Shown in pieces: positions 28,114 to 38,432 of a stretch of 64,000 bases of DNA (positions are counted from its first letter, which is position 1; every line of letters begins with the position of its first letter). The notes beneath the pieces are model-generated. The model was not told where the DNA came from. It did not search any database and saw nothing but the letters and a program-made list of their open reading frames with translations. The DNA is taken from NCBI RefSeq assembly GCF_019083965.1, contig NZ_JAHRCY010000007.1, forward strand, positions 124,001 to 188,000, read 5' to 3'. Source of the stretch: Catellatospora tritici (lineage in GTDB: Bacteria; Actinomycetota; Actinomycetes; Mycobacteriales; Micromonosporaceae). The translations under genes were made by a program, and so were the position numbers.

Positions 28114-29147
28114 GCCGTCACCAGTTCCTTCCGCTTGCTCTGCTGCTTGGCCGCGTACGCGGCGGAGGCCTCGCGCACCCAGGCGCCGTCGGCGTAGGCG
28201 CGGTTACGGTGCGCCATCCGCTGCCGGTTGCACGGACCGTCGCCCTTCACCACGCGCATCAGCTCGTCGAAGTCGGGCGAGGTGTAGTCGTAGTGGCCGC
28301 GCTCGTCGTTCCAGCGCAGGTCCGGGTCGGGCAGGGTGAGGCCGAGGATCTCCGCCTGCGGCACGCACATGTCGACGAAGCGCTGGCGCAGCTCGTCGTT
28401 GGAGAAGCGCTTGACCTTCCACGCCATCGACTGCGCGGAGTGGGTGGAGTCGGCGTCGGGCGGGCCGAACATCGCCAGCGACGGGTACCACCAGCGGTCC
28501 ACCGCGTCCTGGGCCATGGCCCGCTGCTCGGGCGTGCCCTGGGCGAGCACGTACAGCGACTGGTAGCCCTGGCGCTGGTGGAAGGACTCCTCCTTGCACA
28601 CCCGGATCATGGCGCGGGCGTACGGCCCGTACGAGCAGCGGCACAGCGGGACCTGGTTGACGATCGCCGCCCCGTCCACCAGCCAGCCGATCGCACCGAC
28701 GTCAGCCCAGCTCAGCGTGGGGTAGTTGAAGATCGAGCTGTACTTCTGCTTTCCCGTCAGCAGCGCCTGGTCCAACTCCTCGCGACTGACTCCCAGCGTC
28801 TCGGCGGCGGCGTAGAGGTACAGCCCGTGGCCCGCCTCGTCCTGCACCTTGGCCAGCAGGATCGCCTTGCGACGCAGCGTGGGGGCGCGACTGATCCAGT
28901 TGCCCTCGGGCTGCATGCCGATGATCTCGGAGTGGGCGTGCTGGGCGATCTGGCGGACGAGCCCGGCCCGGTAGGCGTCGGGCATCATGTCGCGCGGCTC
29001 GATCTTCTGGTCGGCGGCGATGACGGCGTCGAACGAGGCCGGTCCGTCGAGGGCGCGGTCGGCGGCGGCACGCAATGCCGCCTCCGCCTCTTCCACCTCG
29101 CCGAGCAGGCTGTCGGCGCCCGCGACGCCGGGCAGCGGGGTCTCCAT
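28110..29147 (-). CDS. paaA: 1,2-phenylacetyl-CoA epoxidase, catalytic subunit PaaA
   Basis: Di-iron oxygenase subunit that epoxidises phenylacetyl-CoA, 345 residues. Ferritin-like metal ligands are in [26 protein letters not shown] (ExxH) and [15 protein letters not shown] (ExxxH). The ATG at 29147 is chosen; the frame opens 13 codons earlier without support. First gene of the operon; a 20-bp palindrome lies 42-61 bp upstream. No paaK ligase or later pathway gene is in the window. Confidence 0.94.
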   Translation of the reverse strand: METPLPGVAGADSLLGEVEEAEAALRAAADRALDGPASFDAVIAADQKIEPRDMMPDAYRAGLVRQIAQHAHSEIIGMQPEGNWISRAPTLRRKAILLAKVQDEAGHGLYLYAAAETLGVSREELDQALLTGKQKYSSIFNYPTLSWADVGAIGWLVDGAAIVNQVPLCRCSYGPYARAMIRVCKEESFHQRQGYQSLYVLAQGTPEQRAMAQDAVDRWWYPSLAMFGPPDADSTHSAQSMAWKVKRFSNDELRQRFVDMCVPQAEILGLTLPDPDLRWNDERGHYDYTSPDFDELMRVVKGDGPCNRQRMAHRNRAYADGAWVREASAAYAAKQQSKRKELVTA

Positions 29148-29188
29148 GCGGCCAGTGTTACAGCTTGTCGCCGATGCGCGCAACAACT

Positions 29189-29208
29189 GTCATAAGCAGT
29201 GCTATGAC
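29189..29208. promoter_or_regulatory. Palindromic operator candidate upstream of paaA
   Basis: GTCATA-AGCAGTGC-TATGAC is a perfect inverted repeat with 6-bp arms and 8-bp spacer, 42 bp before the paaA start. Size and place suit a TetR-, GntR- or PadR-type repressor of the phenylacetate operon; the regulator is not in the window. Confidence 0.5.
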
Positions 29209-29252
29209 CTGGCACGAATGGCCGTCGCGCGGAGCGAACAGTCCTACTGAGG

Positions 29253-29268
29253 AGTGACCTGCGTCACC
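29253..29268. promoter_or_regulatory. CRP-like site (GTGA-N6-TCAC) between paaA and a divergent gene
   Basis: AGTGACCTGCGTCACC matches the core of CRP-family sites. It lies about 105 bp before paaA and 145 bp before the divergent beta-lactamase-fold gene. The motif is short enough to occur by chance in GC-rich DNA. Confidence 0.3.
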
Positions 29269-29412
29269 CGAACAAGCCGGTTCACGCTTGGGCAAGACCG
29301 GCATAAAGGCAGCTCCCAGCGATCCGGCCTACCTTTGACCGCGTTCCGGTGGCCACCCCCGCCGGGACGGGCACCACCCCCTGACAGCGACGTCACCCCC
29401 AGGAGCACCCCC

Positions 29413-30408
29413 ATGCCCCGGCGCACACCCTTCACTGCCACGACCACGGCGCTCGGCGTTATGGTCCTGGCAGTGCTGATCCCATCCGCGGCATCGGCCC
29501 TCACCGGCTCGGAGGCCAACGTGGTGAGCGCTGTCCCGGCACAGACCCAGCCCGTGGCGAGCCCCGAGCCCGCTTCGGCCACGCCCGAGCCCGCCACCGC
29601 GAGCCCGAGCTCCGCCGCCACCCCGTCGGCGAGCCCGAAGGCGACCCGCCCGGTCAGCAACTCGCGCCCGAGCCGGTCCCTGGTCGCCGGGCGGGTGAAC
29701 CTCGACTTCAAGGGCGACTACATCGGCTGGGCCATGCTCGACCGGCACACCGGCGAGGTCGTCGCCGCTCGGAACGCGAACCAGACCAGCAGTACCGAAT
29801 CCATGATCAAGATCTGGCTGGTCTCGGACTTCCTGCGCCGCGCCGCCGAGAGCGGCCAGACCGTCACCCCGGACTGGCTCGCCAAGGCCAGCGACGCCAT
29901 CCGGCACTCCGACGACCGCGCCGCCCAGGCCCTGTACGTCGCCAACGGCAGCGACGAGTCGGTACACCGCATGATCTCCATGTGCGGGATGACCGACACC
30001 TCGGCGTACCCGTCCTGGTGGAGCCGCACCCAGATGTCGCCGCGCGACGCGCTGAAGCTGGCCTCCTGCGTCGCCGACGGCACCGCCGCCGGGGCGAAGT
30101 GGACCGGCTGGGTGCTGTCCGAGATGCAGCAGGTCGAGGGCAGCACCGCCGCCGCCGACCAGCAGGCCACCCGCGGCGGCGGTCGGTGGGGCATCATCGA
30201 CGGCGTACCGAGCACTGTCGCCCACACCCTCGCCATCAAGAACGGTTGGACCGCCATCGGCGCCGACAGTAGTTGGCACCTGAACTGCCTGGCCATAAGC
30301 GATGACTGGATCATGAGCGTGATGACTCGTTACCCGGTCGAAAACGGCCTGCAGTACGGTGCCGACGTCTGCGCCAGCGTCGCCGGCCAACTCCTGCCGA
30401 GAGCCTGA
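29413..30408 (+). CDS. Exported serine beta-lactamase/transpeptidase-fold protein, copy 1
   Basis: 331 residues from the ATG at 29413, with AGGAG eight bases upstream. Signal peptide to about residue 30, then a Ser/Pro/Ala linker to residue 85, then a penicillin-recognising fold. Candidate motifs: S130-M-I-K133 (SxxK) in STESMIKIWLVSDF, S166-D-D (SxN position) in IRHSDDRAAQALY, and K276-N-G (KTG position) in LAIKNGWT. The last two are unlike true beta-lactamases. Two Cys pairs could form disulphides. The substrate is unknown; action on peptidoglycan or a non-enzymatic surface role are both possible. A related copy follows 99 bp downstream. Confidence 0.75.
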   Translation: MPRRTPFTATTTALGVMVLAVLIPSAASALTGSEANVVSAVPAQTQPVASPEPASATPEPATASPSSAATPSASPKATRPVSNSRPSRSLVAGRVNLDFKGDYIGWAMLDRHTGEVVAARNANQTSSTESMIKIWLVSDFLRRAAESGQTVTPDWLAKASDAIRHSDDRAAQALYVANGSDESVHRMISMCGMTDTSAYPSWWSRTQMSPRDALKLASCVADGTAAGAKWTGWVLSEMQQVEGSTAAADQQATRGGGRWGIIDGVPSTVAHTLAIKNGWTAIGADSSWHLNCLAISDDWIMSVMTRYPVENGLQYGADVCASVAGQLLPRA

Positions 30409-30507
30409 CCCCGCTCCCACCCCGCAGCACACCCCCTCCGCACCACACCCCCCGCGCCACCCCCCCAGCACCACCCCTCCGCACCACCCCTCCCCCGGAG
30501 TCCCCTC
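30409..30507. other. C-rich spacer, G-quadruplex potential on the minus strand
   Basis: The 99 bases between the paired beta-lactamase-fold genes are almost all C, A and T on the plus strand, with repeated CCGCACCACCCC and CCCCCC runs. The complementary strand has many GGGG tracts separated by short loops. The right end supplies a GGAG ribosome site for the next gene. Confidence 0.6.
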
Positions 30508-31458
30508 ATGACGCAGTTGATGAACCGACGCCGTGCGCTGCTTGCCGGCGGCGCCGGCCTGGCCGCACTCGCCGGTGGCGGCTTCTGGCTGGCCTCCCGC
30601 GGCGGGACCGGCACCCCAGAGGCGCTCGGCACGAGCTTCCCGCCGAGCCCGGCGAGCCCGTCGGCGTCGCCCTCGGCCGTGCCCACTCCCAGCCGCGAGG
30701 CCGCGGCGGCGGTGCCGGTGCAGCCGGGCAAGCCCGGGGTGGAGCACGCCGCCCTCACCGAATCGACCACCGGCCTGGTCAGCGTCAACACCTCCGGCTG
30801 GTGGAGCTGGGCGCTGATGGACCGGCAGTCCGGCCGCATCATCGGCTCGACCAACTTCAACCAGACCAACATGACCGCGTCGATGATCAAGGCCTGGCTC
30901 GCCGCCGACTACCTGCGCCGCGCCACCGAGTCCGGTACGACTCCCAGCACGGCCCGGATGAACATGATCAGCACGATGATCCGCGACAGCGCCAACGAGC
31001 CCGCCTCCACCCTCTACGCCGAACTCGGCAGGTCGGCGACGATCGGCCGCCTGGTCTCGATCTGCAAGCTCACCGACTCCAAGGCCGGTGACGGCTGGAG
31101 CACCACGGCGCTGTCGGCCCGCGACACCTGCCGCATCGCCAACTGCATCGGCAACGGCACCGCCGCGGGTCCCAAGTGGACCAACTGGCTGGTCAACGAG
31201 ATGCGCCAGGTACGCGGCACCGGCGACTTCGGCATCCGCAAGGCCTGGCCCGCCGCCGAGCAGAAGAACATCGCCATCAAGAACGGCTGGGTCGATCGCC
31301 AGGCCCTCGGCTTCTGGACCGTGAACTGCATGGCCCTGGGCGATACCTGGACCATGGCGGTGATGACCCGGCCCCCGCTGAGCAAGCCCTGGAGCATCGG
31401 TGGCGACACCGCCAAGTCCATCGCCACCCAACTCCGCACCCGCACCGACCTGGTCTGA
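30508..31458 (+). CDS. Exported serine beta-lactamase/transpeptidase-fold protein, copy 2
   Basis: 316 residues. The N-terminus MTQLMNRRRALLAGGAGLAA has a twin-arginine-like signal (NRRRALL), unlike the Sec-type signal of copy 1, followed by a Ser/Pro linker to about residue 85. Motifs: S125-M-I-K128 (ASMIKAWLAADYLRR), S161-A-N (RDSANEPASTLY, a proper SxN) and K258-N-G (IAIKNGWV). The two copies are clearly paralogous (WAML/WALMDR, TAAGAKWTGW/TAAGPKWTNW). Function is probably the same as copy 1, with a different export route. Confidence 0.75.
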   Translation: MTQLMNRRRALLAGGAGLAALAGGGFWLASRGGTGTPEALGTSFPPSPASPSASPSAVPTPSREAAAAVPVQPGKPGVEHAALTESTTGLVSVNTSGWWSWALMDRQSGRIIGSTNFNQTNMTASMIKAWLAADYLRRATESGTTPSTARMNMISTMIRDSANEPASTLYAELGRSATIGRLVSICKLTDSKAGDGWSTTALSARDTCRIANCIGNGTAAGPKWTNWLVNEMRQVRGTGDFGIRKAWPAAEQKNIAIKNGWVDRQALGFWTVNCMALGDTWTMAVMTRPPLSKPWSIGGDTAKSIATQLRTRTDLV

Positions 31459-31480
31459 CTCCACCCGGCCGCGCCCAGCC

Positions 31481-31517
31481 GCGCGGCGCGGCGCGGCGCG
31501 GCGCGGCGCGGCGCGGC
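31481..31517. repeat. GCGCG tandem repeat next to B2
   Basis: More than seven copies of the pentamer GCGCG in an unbroken run that ends exactly where repeat B2 begins. Confidence 0.85.
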
Positions 31518-31580
31518 TGCAGTTTCAGGGAAAGTGCTGGAATCAAGGCTCGGATTCGCGCAGTTTCCCCGAAACTGCAC
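31518..31580. repeat. Repeat B2: 63-bp double palindrome
   Basis: TGCAGTTTCAGGGAAAGTGC at the left and GCGCAGTTTCCCCGAAACTG plus CAC at the right, with a centre GGAATcaaggctcgGATTC that is also partly palindromic. One base change (CAGGG for CGGGG) weakens the left arm. Lies between convergent genes. Confidence 0.8.
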
Positions 31581-31623
31581 GCCGCGTGCCGAGGATGTGC
31601 TGTGCGCCGAGGATGTCCGGCGT

Positions 31624-31674
31624 CAAGAAGGGCCCCTTCTACATCGCAAAGCGATAAGAAGGGGCCCTTCCTTA
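31624..31674 (-). terminator. Repeat A3: terminator-like hairpin after mqnA
   Basis: Inverted copy of A2. The stem GAAGGGCCCCTTCT (31627-31640) pairs with AGAAGGGGCCCTTC (31657-31670), with the same inner ATCGC-aaa-GCGAT. Against A2 one stem base pair differs on both sides (A-T to C-G), so pairing is kept. Read on the minus strand it starts GTAAGGAAGGG a few bases after the mqnA stop. Confidence 0.78.
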
Positions 31675-31681
31675 CCTCGGG

Positions 31682-33774
<2,093 letters not shown>

Positions 33775-33791
<17 letters not shown>

Positions 33792-33817
33792 GCTTCACAG
33801 TATGCTTTCACATCCCG
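33775..33817. promoter_or_regulatory. Inverted repeat around the MFS start codon
   Basis: CGGGATGTGAAAG (33775-33787) and CTTTCACATCCCG (33805-33817) are exact complements with a 17-bp spacer that contains the ATG of the transporter (33789-33791). In DNA it could be an operator for the ArsR-type protein encoded upstream; in the mRNA it would put the start codon in a hairpin loop. Confidence 0.6.
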
Positions 33818-33836
33818 ATGGGGCAATAGAGATCCC

Positions 33837-34409
33837 TCAGTCGAGCGGCACCGCGCGCATCTGTAGCAGCGCGCGCCGCGATCCCTCCGGCGGGTCGTTC
33901 TGCCGGACGCTTCTCTTGTAGGGCTCCAGCATCTCCAGCATCTTCTTGGTGATCTCCTTGAGCTCGGCGGCGGTCACCATCAGCACCGTCTCGCTCATCA
34001 GCGCCGCGTCGTACCACTCCGGCGCCTCCTCGGCCGACCGCGCCACCCACTGCCGCACCCGCTCGTCGCCGCGCGCCAGGAAGACATCGGTCACCGCCCG
34101 CTCGGCCGCCTTGGCCTCGGAGTCGGCGCCCCCCTCCAGTTCTATGGAGTACCCGCGCATCCTGGTCCGCCAGACGCGTTCGCGCCCGTCACCCCGGCTC
34201 GGCGCGTCCTCGATGAGGCCCGCCTTCGCCAGGGCGCGCAGGTGGTAGCTGGTCGCACTCGGCGACAGACCCACCACTCCGGCGCACTCGGTGGCGGTCA
34301 CATCCTCGACGCTGCCCGCCAGGTGCTCCATGATCGCGATTCGGGCGGGGTGCGCCAACGCGCGCATCACCGCGGGATCCGTGATCCTCAACTGTTCCCC
34401 AGAGCTCAC
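33837..34409 (-). CDS. ArsR/SmtB-type winged-helix regulator
   Basis: 190 residues. HTH_20-type domain at about residues 10-90 (VMRALAHPARIAIMEHLAG, TECAGVVGLSPSATSYHLRA, AKAGLIEDAP), then a C-terminal helical region of 100 residues that is longer than in metal sensors and lacks a clear Cys/His metal site. Such proteins usually repress an adjacent transporter; here an MFS gene follows. The inverted repeat between the genes is the likely target. Confidence 0.82.
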   Translation of the reverse strand: MSSGEQLRITDPAVMRALAHPARIAIMEHLAGSVEDVTATECAGVVGLSPSATSYHLRALAKAGLIEDAPSRGDGRERVWRTRMRGYSIELEGGADSEAKAAERAVTDVFLARGDERVRQWVARSAEEAPEWYDAALMSETVLMVTAAELKEITKKMLEMLEPYKRSVRQNDPPEGSRRALLQMRAVPLD

Positions 34410-34628
34410 CCGTAAAGAAAATCACGTGCGGTGGCCCGATGAGCAACTAGCACCGTCACCTCGTGGGCAATGCCCGACACCGGAGCCATCCGCTGCGGTC
34501 TCGACCTCGGCGCGGATGCTCCGGCGGTGGCGGTCCGGGTGCAGAAGGGATTCCGCTGAGACCGTGCTGACGCCCTACCCGGGTGCGCCTGGAAGGCCCG
34601 ACCCCGGCTCGGCCCGGCAGCCACGGAC

Positions 34629-34654
34629 GTCCGGCGAGCGTTCGCTCACCGGAC
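34629..34654 (-). terminator. Terminator hairpin after the HelD-like gene
   Basis: GTCCGG-C-GAGCG-TT-CGCTC-A-CCGGAC: 11 paired bases with one C/A mismatch and a TT loop, 16 bases after the stop of the minus-strand helicase gene. No long T run follows, as is common in actinobacteria. The rest of the 260-bp gap (34410-34628) holds nothing I can recognise. Confidence 0.55.
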
Positions 34655-34669
34655 CCGGGTCGCCACGGA

Positions 34670-36712
34670 TCAGCCCTTATCGCCGACGGTCAGGGCTTCG
34701 GGTAGTGCGCGGGCGTGCAGCACCGTCAGCCGCGTCACGGCGCGGGTGAGCACGACGTACAGCCGGTGCAGCCCGCGCGGTTCCGCGTCCACGATGTCGG
34801 CTGGTTCGACGACGATGACATGGTCGTACTCCAAGCCCTTGGCCAGCATCGCCGGGACCATCGTGACGCGGTTGCTCTCCGGATCGTCGAGTTCGCTGGG
34901 CTCCACCCCGGCCGCGACGAGTGCGGCCCGCAACCCGTCGAGGTGCCGGTCGGCGGCGATGACCCCGACCGACCCGGGCAGCGCGCGCGTCGCGTCCAGT
35001 TCGGCGAGCACGGCCGCGGCCAGCTCGTCGACGCCGCGGATGACGAGGTCGCCGTCCTGGCGCAGCGACACCGCCGGGGGCACGTTGACCTCCAGCGCCG
35101 GCAGCAGCCGGTTGGCCAGCGCGACGACCGCCTCGGGCACGCGGAACCCGGTGGTCAGCGGCACCACCGGCGCGTCTGGCTTACCCAGGTGCCGCAACGA
35201 GTCCGCCCAGTCCGTCGCCGCCCACGGCGCCGTGCCCTGCGCGAGATCACCGAGCAGCGTGATCGACCCGTGGGTGGTGCGCCGCGCGATGGCCCGGCAC
35301 TGCATCGGTGAAAGGTCCTGCGCCTCATCGATGATGATGTGGCTGAGGCTGGGCTCTCGTTCCAACAACCCAGCGGCCTCGTCGAGCAGGACCATGTCAG
35401 CGCTGCTCCATTTGGCACTCTTGACGGTCCGGGCGGGCTTACGCCAGAGCAGCGCCTGCTGCTCGTCCTCGGTCAGCAGGCCCTCGGCGGCACCGGCCAG
35501 CGCCACCGGGTCGCTGAGTAGCTCGAAGACCAGCGACTCGGGCGTCACGGCCGGCCAGCACGCGTCGAGGAACTCGACCACCGGCTTGGTCTTGCCCATC
35601 CGCCGCTGCCACGACTCGCCCGGTGACTCGCCCGAGCGCGTCTCGGCCTGGCGCTGCAGGAGCCCGACCACGCGGGCACGTACGCGCTCACGGCCCAGCA
35701 GATAGGTGGGGTTCTCCCGGCGCGTGTCGTCGACCAGCCGCGACAGCACCCCCGGGTCGATCCGCCACCGGTATGCGCCGTCGGAGACCTGGATCGGGAC
35801 CTCGGCCCGAGCCAGTCGCGACCAGAGCGCCTGGTGCAGCACGGCCGCCATCCGCGGGTCGTGCTTGACGGTCTCGGTCTCGACCGGGTCGACTGCCGAG
35901 ACGGGCACCCGGCCGATGAGCGCTTCCAGCGTGGACTGCTTCACCTCCAGCTCGCCGAGGGCGGGCAGCACGGCGGCGATGTAACTGAGGAACGCCTGGT
36001 TCGGCCCGACGATCAGCACGCCGGTGCGCCGCAGCCGCTCGCGGTGCAGGTAGAGCAGGTACGCGGCCCGGTGCAGGCCAACCGCCGTCTTTCCGGTTCC
36101 CGGTGCCCCCTGCACGCAGATCGAGACGTCGAGGTCGGCGCGGACCAGCTCGTCCTGCTCGGGCTGGATGGTGGCGACGATGTCACGCATCGGCCCGACA
36201 CGCGGGCGCTCGATCTCCTCGATGAGAATCCTGCTGGAGGTGCCGAGTTCCTCGCCCCGGGCCAGGTGCTCGTCCTCGAAGCTGGTCAGGTCGCCGGCGG
36301 CGAACCCGAACCGGCGGCGGGTCCGCACACCCTGTGGGTCGCGGGCGCTCGCCTGGTAGAAGGCCCGGCTGACCGGGGCTCGCCAGTCCAGCACCAGGGG
36401 CTCGCCGAGCTGGTCGGCGACGTGCCGACGCCCGACATGGAACCGGCCGGTCAGCGGCTCGTCCCCGGGCACGGGTGCGGCGTCGAGGTCGAGACGGCCG
36501 AAGAACAGCGGGGTACGGGGATCGTCGGCAAGCTCGGCCACCCGCCGGGCCAGCGCGATGCCAAGGGTCTCCGCGGCGAAGGGGTCACCGGCGACCAGCG
36601 AGCCGCTGGCGTACATCGCCTCGGCGTGCAGGCGCATCGCGTGCAGGGCGGCCCGCGACGTGATCATGTGGGTTCGTTCGGCTTCGAGTTCGGTGTCGAG
36701 ATCGACAAGCAT
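34670..36712 (-). CDS. HelD-like UvrD-family helicase (RNA polymerase-recycling factor)
   Basis: 680 residues, Superfamily 1 ATPase. Walker A GAPGTGKT at 202-209, Walker B IIIDEAQDLSPMQCRA, and C-terminal helicase motifs (PLTTGFRVPEAVV, VTMVPAMLAKGLEYDHVIVV, LYVVLTRAVTRLTVLH). The N-terminal 170 residues contain FGRLDLD and YIGRRHV-like (HVGRRHVAD) blocks and a short helix typical of actinobacterial HelD, which removes stalled RNA polymerase; related HelR proteins protect against rifamycins. It is shorter than many HelD proteins (about 720-770), mostly by a short N-terminal coiled coil. No rifamycin-associated element is seen upstream. ATG at 36712 with GGAGG nine bases before it. Confidence 0.85.
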   Translation of the reverse strand: MLVDLDTELEAERTHMITSRAALHAMRLHAEAMYASGSLVAGDPFAAETLGIALARRVAELADDPRTPLFFGRLDLDAAPVPGDEPLTGRFHVGRRHVADQLGEPLVLDWRAPVSRAFYQASARDPQGVRTRRRFGFAAGDLTSFEDEHLARGEELGTSSRILIEEIERPRVGPMRDIVATIQPEQDELVRADLDVSICVQGAPGTGKTAVGLHRAAYLLYLHRERLRRTGVLIVGPNQAFLSYIAAVLPALGELEVKQSTLEALIGRVPVSAVDPVETETVKHDPRMAAVLHQALWSRLARAEVPIQVSDGAYRWRIDPGVLSRLVDDTRRENPTYLLGRERVRARVVGLLQRQAETRSGESPGESWQRRMGKTKPVVEFLDACWPAVTPESLVFELLSDPVALAGAAEGLLTEDEQQALLWRKPARTVKSAKWSSADMVLLDEAAGLLEREPSLSHIIIDEAQDLSPMQCRAIARRTTHGSITLLGDLAQGTAPWAATDWADSLRHLGKPDAPVVPLTTGFRVPEAVVALANRLLPALEVNVPPAVSLRQDGDLVIRGVDELAAAVLAELDATRALPGSVGVIAADRHLDGLRAALVAAGVEPSELDDPESNRVTMVPAMLAKGLEYDHVIVVEPADIVDAEPRGLHRLYVVLTRAVTRLTVLHARALPEALTVGDKG

Positions 36713-36898
36713 GACGGCGGTACCTCCGGGTCGCTGTGTGACCTGGCCGCCCGGCTCACCCGTAGTCCCGGGTACCGGCTGTGCCTCGGCGCGGCGTCAG
36801 CGCGCACGAACCGCCCAGCCTAGCCCGTCAAGCCCCATCCATCGACGCATTTTCGCCGCCGGCAGCCCCGCCTTCGCGCACCTCCCGCCAGGCGGGAC

Positions 36899-36962
36899 GT
36901 GCAGTTTCGGGGAAACTGCACGAATCTTGGCCCGCATTCCAGCACTTTCCCCGAAACTGCAC
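36899..36962. repeat. Repeat B3: 64-bp double palindrome, inverted orientation
   Basis: The left arm GTGCAGTTTCGGGGAAACTG plus CAC is a perfect palindrome in its own right; the right arm is AGCACTTTCCCCGAAACTGC plus AC. The order of the two arm types is opposite to the other copies. It lies in the 394-bp gap between divergent helD-like and PLP-enzyme genes; besides this and the adjacent tandem repeat, that gap shows only the two presumed promoters. Confidence 0.8.
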
Positions 36963-37001
36963 CCACGCCCCGCGGGCCCGCCCCACGCCCCGCGGGCCCG
37001 C
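36962..37001. repeat. 20-bp GC tandem repeat next to B3
   Basis: Two exact copies of CCCACGCCCCGCGGGCCCGC directly follow repeat B3. Confidence 0.85.
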
Positions 37002-37106
37002 CCCGTGGCGGCGGCGTGTGGGCGGGGTGCGTTGCTGTCTAACGCTTTCGCGGCGAGTGGTGGTGGGGCGTGGTGCCGACCGGGGCGGGCGTGCTGCCAT
37101 GAGGGC

Positions 37107-38432
37107 ATGGCGTGGACGGGCAAGACGACCGTGAGTCGGCGGCTGGTGCTGGGCGCGGCGGGCACGGCGGCGTTGGGCGCGCTGGCGGCCTGCGACGACG
37201 ACCCGCCGAAGGCGACCGACCGGGTAGGCGTGCCGCCGCTCGACCCGCAGGACTGGGCGAGCGTACGCACCCAGTTCGCGCTCGACCCCGCCGTCGCCCA
37301 CTTCGACGCGTTCGTCTTCGCCAGCCCGCCCGCGACCGTTCGCGCCGCGATCGACAACCACCGCACCCAGCTCGACCGCGACCCGCTGACCTACCTGCAC
37401 GCCAACGAGGTCGCCCGCGACGCCCAGATCACCCAGGAAGCGGCCCGATACCTGGGCGCCCACGGCGAGCTGTACCTCACCGACTCCACCACGATGGGCC
37501 TGGGCCTGCTCTACGGCGGCCTGACGCTGGCCCCCGGCGACGAGGTGCTCACCACCGAGCACGACTTCTACTCCACCCACGAGTCGCTGCGGCTGCGCGC
37601 CGCCCGCGACGGCGTGACCGTGCGCCGCGTCCGCCTCTATCAGGATCCGGCGGCGGCGGGCGTCGACGAGATGGTCGGTGCCCTGATCGCCGGGGTCACG
37701 CCGAAGACCCGGATCGTCGCGGTGACCTGGGTGCACTCCAGCACCGGCGTACGCCTGCCGATCCGCGAGATCGCCACCGCGCTGGGCGAGGTCAACCGGA
37801 ACCGCTCACCACGGGAGAAGGCGCTGCTGTGCGTCGACGGGGTACACGGCTTCGGCGCGGTCGACGCGGGCCCGACCCAGCTGGGCTGCGACTTTCTCGT
37901 CTCCGGCGGCCACAAGTGGCTGTTCGGACCGCGCGGGACCGGCCTGGTCTGGGGCACCGAGGCCGCCTGGCAGCGATTCCAGCCGATCATTCCGCCGTTC
38001 GACAACGCCAGCATCGGCGCCTGGCTCGGCTTCGGGCCGGGCCCGGCGGGAGGCGTGCCCCCGTCCCCCGGCGGCTACCACGCGTTCGAGCACCGCTGGG
38101 CGCTGCGCGAGGCGTTCGCGTTCCACCACGCGCTGGGCCGCGACCGGGTCGCCGCCCGCACCGCGCAGTTGGCCGACCAGCTCAAGGCGGGACTGGCGGA
38201 GATCTCGGGGGTACGGCTGGTCACGCCGCTATCCCCGCGTGTCTCGGCCGGGCTGGTGTGCTGCGAGATCGCCGGAACCGCCCCGGACGCGGCGGTCAAA
38301 GCGCTGCGCGAGCGCGGCATCGCCGCCAGCGCCACCCCGTACAACCCGTCCTACCTGCGGCTGGGCACCAGCATCGTGACCAGCGTCGAGGAGGTCGACC
38401 GGGCGGTGGCGGCCGTGCGCGCGCTCAGCTGA
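37107..38432 (+). CDS. Tat-exported lipoprotein, class V aminotransferase fold
   Basis: 441 residues from the ATG at 37107. The N-terminus has a twin-arginine motif (TTVSRRLVLGAAGTAAL) and a lipobox ending ALAAC-DDD, so a folded PLP enzyme would be exported and lipid-anchored. The body is a fold-type I, class V aminotransferase (cysteine desulfurase, isopenicillin-N epimerase, EgtE group): STTMGLGLLYGGLTLAPGDE, cofactor-binding CVDGVHGFGAVD, and Schiff-base lysine in LVSGGHKWLFGPRGTGLVWG. All PLP contacts look intact. The substrate is unknown. The stop overlaps the convergent ABC ATPase gene by 8 bp. Confidence 0.8.
   Translation: MAWTGKTTVSRRLVLGAAGTAALGALAACDDDPPKATDRVGVPPLDPQDWASVRTQFALDPAVAHFDAFVFASPPATVRAAIDNHRTQLDRDPLTYLHANEVARDAQITQEAARYLGAHGELYLTDSTTMGLGLLYGGLTLAPGDEVLTTEHDFYSTHESLRLRAARDGVTVRRVRLYQDPAAAGVDEMVGALIAGVTPKTRIVAVTWVHSSTGVRLPIREIATALGEVNRNRSPREKALLCVDGVHGFGAVDAGPTQLGCDFLVSGGHKWLFGPRGTGLVWGTEAAWQRFQPIIPPFDNASIGAWLGFGPGPAGGVPPSPGGYHAFEHRWALREAFAFHHALGRDRVAARTAQLADQLKAGLAEISGVRLVTPLSPRVSAGLVCCEIAGTAPDAAVKALRERGIAASATPYNPSYLRLGTSIVTSVEEVDRAVAAVRALS

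Noticed and set aside
36713..36898. Rifamycin-associated element before the HelD-like gene
   Set aside because: I looked for the 19-bp GGGGCTTGCGGCAAGGCCC-type palindrome and found nothing close, so rifamycin induction cannot be argued from the sequence.
38425..38432. Eight-base overlap of the PLP-enzyme gene and btuD as a sign of frameshift or error
   Set aside because: The genes converge, both end with normal family C-termini, and short tail-to-tail overlaps are common here (also at 50455-50458).
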